Position numbers and translations under genes: made by a program. A DNA stretch of 36,082 nt, taken from the NCBI GenBank assembly GCA_037442205.1, contig JBBIQS010000081.1:1-36082 (forward strand). Reading direction: 5' to 3'. This DNA comes from JBBIQS01 sp037442205 (lineage in GTDB: Bacteria > Myxococcota > Myxococcia > Myxococcales > UBA5297). The notes under the pieces were generated by a model that was not told the origin of the DNA, made no database searches, and saw only the letters and a list, made by a program, of their open reading frames with translations. Below are positions 33,301 to 36,082 of this stretch, one piece after another. The number at the start of each line of letters is the position of its first letter. The first letter of the stretch is position 1.

Positions 33301-34645
33301 CGAACCGGCGATCCTGACCCGGGCCAGCGGGCTGTTGGACCGGGGGTACAAGAAGATCGCCGCCTACGAGAGCCCGTCCAAGGGCTACGAGTGGTTCGGC
33401 GGCAACCCCGGGCACGAGGCGCTGACCGCCTACGGCTTGATGGAGTTCGCCGACATGCGCGGGGTCTACGGCAACGTCAATGAAGAGATGATCCAGCGCA
33501 CCGCGCGCTGGCTGCTGTCGCGGCGGGACGGCAAGGGAGGCTTCGCGCGCAATCCCCAGGCATTGGATTCCTTTGGCGGCGCGAGCGAGGAGGTGACCAA
33601 CGCCTACGTCGTCTGGTCGCTGACCGAGGCCGGGCAGAAGGATCTGGGGCCGGAGCTGGCCAAGGTGACCGCCAACGCGCTGGTGAGCGGCGATGCCTAC
33701 GTGATCGCGCTGGCGGCCAAGGCCCAGCTCAACGTCAATCCCTCGGGGAGCGACGCCCAGGTGTTGGTGAAGAAGCTCACCGGCCTGCAGAAGAGCGACG
33801 GCAGCTTCCACGGGACCACGCACTCCATCACCCGCTCCGGCGGGAAGGCGTTGGACGTGGAGACCACCTCGCTTTCGATCCTGGCGCTGCTGTCGGCCAA
33901 GGGGCAGGAGGCGGCGGTGCGGTCGGCGGTGCAGTGGCTGGCCTCCGCGCGCGACGCTTTCGGCGGCTACGGCAACACCCAGGCCACGATCCTGTCGCTC
34001 AAGGCGCTGACCGCCTACGACAAGGCCAGCCGGCAGATGCCCGCCGGCGGAGAGATTGCGGTCTACGTGAAGGGCAAGGAGGTGGGGAAGGTCCGCTTCG
34101 AGAAGGGGCGCAAGGATCCGATCGTCCTCGACGACCTGGGCAAGTACTTCGGCGAGGGCGAGAACCCGGTGGAGCTCAAGCTGACCAGCACCCTGTCGCT
34201 CCCGTTCACCTTGTCGATGGAATACCGGTCCAACGACCCGGCGAGCAGCCCGGACGTGCCGCTGAAGCTGACCACCGTGGCCGCCAAGGACGCCGCCAAG
34301 ATGGGCGAGACGCTGCGAGTGACCGCCAAGGTGGAGAACACGCGCGATCAGGGTCTGCCGATGACGCTGGTGCGGGTGGGAATCCCCGGCGGGCTGAGCT
34401 ACCAGACCTGGCAGCTCAAGGAACTGGTGGAGAAGAAGGCCATCGACTTCTTTGAGACCCGAGAGCGCGAGGTGATCGTCTACTTCCGCGCCCTGCCGCC
34501 CAAGGCAGTGAAGGAGATCGCGCTGGATCTGGTAGCCAACGTGCCCGGCAGCTACACCGCCCCGGCGTCGTCGGCCTACCTCTACTACACCGCCGAGCAG
34601 AAGGTGTGGGCGCCGCCGCTCAAGGCGCGGATCGATCGCATCTGA
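30305..34645 (+). CDS. Alpha-2-macroglobulin family protein with intact thioester motif
   Basis: 1446 residues from ATG 30305 (GGGAGGA 5 bases upstream). Export signal ending in LSWSC (Cys22, imperfect lipobox), then a Pro/Ala/Ser linker to about 80. Macroglobulin domains follow: MG2-like FYLQLDKPLYQPGETMWVRA, FIVNTYEAPRFKKTLEF, and VKADRSTYVPRGEVNLDVET. Residues about 610-738 form a disordered Met/Pro/Ala/Lys-rich segment at the bait position. Next come the A2M domain (DFRETIYWNSSVKTGADGKT, VSDAITSFKVTSEGLSTTG) and the thioester domain with PYGCFEQ (Cys975, Gln978), alpha-helical through about 1260. The C-terminus resembles the receptor-binding domain. Family members trap proteases: bait cleavage exposes the thioester, which bonds the attacker. 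No pbpC neighbour, unlike E. coli YfhM. At 1446 residues it is shorter than that protein and nearer eukaryotic size. Confidence 0.93.
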   Translation: MAQHFRARTASAILFAALSWSCVPPQPPPAAPDAGSTTAVAPLATAADASSPTAEPSEPAKAVVNLESAPAPAGIQPSGEPQKKLETALDQHLKGHASRRFYLQLDKPLYQPGETMWVRATEVDTAALTGLKGESAVIFQLINPKGATIQSKQFASKEGLAAADFDLPAEIEGGEYTLKVISVRGGQDERKFIVNTYEAPRFKKTLEFVRKAYGPGDEVSATIEVKRPTGEPFAARELTGVLTLDGAELPRVKVKTDEKGAGLVKIKLPQAIEKGDGILSVMVEDSGITESVTKRVPIVLNRLKISFFPEGGDLVASLPSRVYFSAQNLIDKPADVEGKIVDDHGQTMATFTSLHDGMGRFELTPATGRTYKVAITKPVGISEQFSLPMAQEQGCTLRTFDDAKGEEKAIRAAVHCTEARTVVVEAMLRERRVGTATAKVDPGTPAVVHFAFPDPTAQGVARVTLFTDTLEPLAERLVFRGWNKNLKVSVKADRSTYVPRGEVNLDVETTDLSGKPVSAELAMAVVDDTVLSFADDKTAHLLAHLFLEPEVPGKVEEPNFYFKQDKPEAPMAMEMLLGTRGWRRFEWQQVFAPPPPRPSEVASALAGAGGMRDGKMRFRGDLEEKAAPMDFAVKRKAPRAEMEPPPAPAMPPMAAPKPAAAPMRGPIGNLAKADKQMAMGMAMPKQAGAAMRAEPMPMERAEMKKEIARKPRLQQAFAADADEMGGDMPMAAAPPPVEWVKARVFPVPSYAAAYDGPRTDFRETIYWNSSVKTGADGKTKVRFYVSDAITSFKVTSEGLSTTGLAGRDETVIQSKLPFFMEVKLPLEVSAGDVMNLPLTLKNEQGGPLKVAVQSSFGSQLKLMEQVAPGEIELAAENGKTLTYPLEVKGSGPTEISFAAQAQGLKDDLKRTLKVVPLGFPRSEAFSGTLEKQAKKTLWLKGALEGSITAKATFYPSPLASMLTGLESIMQEPYGCFEQASSSNYPNIMVLRYLQEHDAAEPAILTRASGLLDRGYKKIAAYESPSKGYEWFGGNPGHEALTAYGLMEFADMRGVYGNVNEEMIQRTARWLLSRRDGKGGFARNPQALDSFGGASEEVTNAYVVWSLTEAGQKDLGPELAKVTANALVSGDAYVIALAAKAQLNVNPSGSDAQVLVKKLTGLQKSDGSFHGTTHSITRSGGKALDVETTSLSILALLSAKGQEAAVRSAVQWLASARDAFGGYGNTQATILSLKALTAYDKASRQMPAGGEIAVYVKGKEVGKVRFEKGRKDPIVLDDLGKYFGEGENPVELKLTSTLSLPFTLSMEYRSNDPASSPDVPLKLTTVAAKDAAKMGETLRVTAKVENTRDQGLPMTLVRVGIPGGLSYQTWQLKELVEKKAIDFFETREREVIVYFRALPPKAVKEIALDLVANVPGSYTAPASSAYLYYTAEQKVWAPPLKARIDRI

Positions 34646-34680
34646 GGTGGGTTGGGGCGCACAGAGAAGTGCGACTTGCC

Positions 34681-34710
34681 GCGCCTCCGCTCGTTCCCGA
34701 GCGGAGGCGC
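34681..34710. terminator. Bidirectional hairpin between convergent genes
   Basis: GCGCCTCCGCTCG (34681-34693) and CGAGCGGAGGCGC (34698-34710): a 13-bp perfect stem with a TTCC loop, 35 bases past the macroglobulin stop. No T-tract is present. It has the same design as the hairpins at 24983 and 26771 (12-13 bp, 4-base loop). Confidence 0.6.
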
Positions 34711-34790
34711 GCAGCGCCGGGATTCGAGAGAGGGCGCTGGGAGCACCGGCTGTAAAGGCGAAGGACGCCCGGGCTCGCCTTGGCCAGACG

Positions 34791-36082
34791 CTATGGCTTC
34801 GCAGTAGGCCGAGGGGCGCGTCGGACGACGATCGCCGCGGTTGCCAAGAGGCATAGCCCCAAGCCGCACAGCAGCGTGGCATCTTGCCTGCGCGCCGAAG
34901 AGCGCACCGCCTCGTAGGCGTCGGCGGGCGTCATCAGCGGTGTGGCGACTTGCGAAACCGGCTTGCGTTGAGCGGTCAAGCGCGACGAACCAGTGGTGCC
35001 GTCGCGGATGCGCTGCGCTCCCCAGGCAATGGCGCGCAACAGCGCCAGGGCTGTGACCGGCTCGTAGCGTGCGGTTCCCGGCGTCAGGGCCTCGCCGATT
35101 CCCTCCATCCCAAGCACGAGGAACGGCCTGCCCGGAGCATCGAACCCCTCGCGCATCAACACCTGGTGACGGGCAACTTCCGCGGCGCTGCCGTGCGCGG
35201 GCTCCCCCTGCTCGACGTGCGCCAGTGCTCCGAGCTTTCCTGCTGCCTTGCCCAGCGACGGCGAAAGAGGCAACTCGAGCAGCGAGAACACCGTGGTCGG
35301 GCCAAGCGCCGAGACTTCCCGAACCCGTCCCAGGCCCGAGGGCGTCGCGGTTCCAGCGGCATCGAAGGCCCGGCGAGCCGCCGCGGCATCCGCCGCCATC
35401 GCCAACGCGTCGTTGGTGACCATGAGCGTCGGGGCTCGCGCATCTGACGAGGAGATCACCAGGCGCGGCATGCGCAGCCCCATCGCCTGGAGCTCGTCGC
35501 GGAAGGCTCTATAGCGGTCGGCTGTCGCGATCTCGTCGAAGAGGCGCTGCCAGCGCGGCCAGTTGCCGGATCCGGAAGGCTCGAGGGCCGGGCCGCGCGC
35601 GGTCGCCAGCACCAAATCAGGCGGCCGGTCTTCCGCGGATGCGAGGCGCACCGGGGCCCACACGTCGGGCGCGTTGGCGGTGGGTTTGCTGCGCAGCCGT
35701 ACGGCAGCTCCTGCGGCGACGGCGGCGCTGCGCAAGCGGTCGAGGTCGGCGAACGTCGAGTTGGAGGGCGGGTTCTCCTGGCAGCCCGGGCCGAAACACA
35801 GGCGCACCAGCCGGCTCGACAGCTCATCGGGCGAAATCCGGTACGCGAGGTGCGCGGTCGGCGCGGGGACGACCCCTTCTGACGCGTCGGCGGATGGCTT
35901 CGCCTTCGCCGGGCCCCAGGTTTCGAGCGCCAGCGCGAGAGACTGTTCCTTCGCGCCGGGCTGAAACCTGCCTTCGACCAGCGCCCAGCCCGACAGCCTC
36001 CCGTCCGCGGCGAAAGTCGCCGGCGACAGCCGAACGATCACCGGCTCGCGCGGCAGCTCCTCGGAGTCCCTCCCGCACAGCC
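34791..36082 (-). CDS. Unrecognised protein with C-terminal membrane anchor, N-terminus cut by window edge
   Basis: The frame is open from the right edge to a TAG at 34791, giving about 430 residues. A GTG at 36041 exists, but it has no close Shine-Dalgarno and the frame continues upstream as LCGRDSEELPREPVIV, which looks like real coding sequence just after a signal peptide. Most of the protein looks soluble, and a single hydrophobic span near the end (ATLLCGLGLCLLATAAIVVR) is followed by a short basic tail, so the bulk is likely outside the inner membrane. Motifs visible: YRISPDELSSRLVRLCFGPGCQE, PPDLVLATARGPALEP, PTLMVTNDALAMAADAAAARRAFDA and PFLVLGMEGIGEALTPGTARY. I recognise no family. 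It is convergent with the macroglobulin gene. Confidence 0.7.
   Translation of the reverse strand, partial: LCGRDSEELPREPVIVRLSPATFAADGRLSGWALVEGRFQPGAKEQSLALALETWGPAKAKPSADASEGVVPAPTAHLAYRISPDELSSRLVRLCFGPGCQENPPSNSTFADLDRLRSAAVAAGAAVRLRSKPTANAPDVWAPVRLASAEDRPPDLVLATARGPALEPSGSGNWPRWQRLFDEIATADRYRAFRDELQAMGLRMPRLVISSSDARAPTLMVTNDALAMAADAAAARRAFDAAGTATPSGLGRVREVSALGPTTVFSLLELPLSPSLGKAAGKLGALAHVEQGEPAHGSAAEVARHQVLMREGFDAPGRPFLVLGMEGIGEALTPGTARYEPVTALALLRAIAWGAQRIRDGTTGSSRLTAQRKPVSQVATPLMTPADAYEAVRSSARRQDATLLCGLGLCLLATAAIVVRRAPRPTAKP

Noticed and set aside
32030..34882. 950-residue minus-strand frame opposite the macroglobulin gene
   Set aside because: Antisense shadow. The plus-strand protein has a thioester motif and macroglobulin domains across the same bases.

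Overview
The window is a strongly GC-rich stretch of Gram-negative bacterial chromosome. Several predicted lipoproteins and signal peptides, an alpha-2-macroglobulin-like protein with a thioester, a LolA-like protein and an undecaprenyl-diphosphatase all point to a diderm envelope. The mix of STAND/winged-helix regulator, surface fibre proteins, beta-propeller lipoproteins and GTG/TTG starts suits Myxococcota or a related former deltaproteobacterial group, but no taxonomic marker gene is present, so this is an inference. I see no tRNA, rRNA, CRISPR array, insertion sequence or integrase.

Layout. 1-2188 (minus): a COG2403 (cyclic 2,3-diphosphoglycerate synthetase-like) P-loop protein and then ornithine carbamoyltransferase, cut by the left edge. 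2512-4233 (plus): NAD-type malic enzyme. 4252-4883 (minus): a HicA/HicB toxin-antitoxin pair whose toxin frame has lost its stop. 4943-9048 (minus): an unrecognised exported protein, mannose-1-phosphate guanylyltransferase, a Nudix CoA pyrophosphatase-like enzyme and UppP. 9211-12247 (plus): M20 peptidase, a YfhL-like 2[4Fe-4S] ferredoxin, and an exported S1 serine protease with a C-terminal Ig-like domain. 12286-13149 (minus): metallophosphoesterase. 13291-14891 (plus): galU overlapping a LolA-like exported protein. 14910-17705 (minus): a 931-residue STAND/MalT-like regulator with a C-terminal winged helix, divergent from a propeller-like lipoprotein (17846-19153). 19283-24833 (minus): a 787-residue lipoprotein, a PAS hybrid histidine kinase and GlgC. 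25039-28775 (minus): two tandem fibre-protein genes. 29011-30123 (minus): TPR lipoprotein. 30305-34645 (plus): alpha-2-macroglobulin family protein. 34791-right edge (minus): an unrecognised protein with a C-terminal membrane anchor.

How it works together. The recognisable metabolic theme is nucleotide-sugar and envelope precursor supply: GDP-mannose (manC), UDP-glucose (galU), ADP-glucose (glgC) and undecaprenyl phosphate recycling (uppP). The second theme is the cell surface: at least seven proteins carry signal peptides or lipoboxes.

The most distinctive region is 24983-28975. An entire transcription unit (upstream hairpin, near-consensus promoter with a palindrome in its spacer, leader, about 430 codons and a perfect terminator hairpin) has been duplicated in tandem, while the 3' end of the coding sequence has been exchanged. 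One copy ends in a Peptidase_S74 self-cleaving chaperone, the other in a six-cysteine domain. Immediately beyond lies a thioester-containing macroglobulin whose bait position holds an unusual methionine-rich segment.
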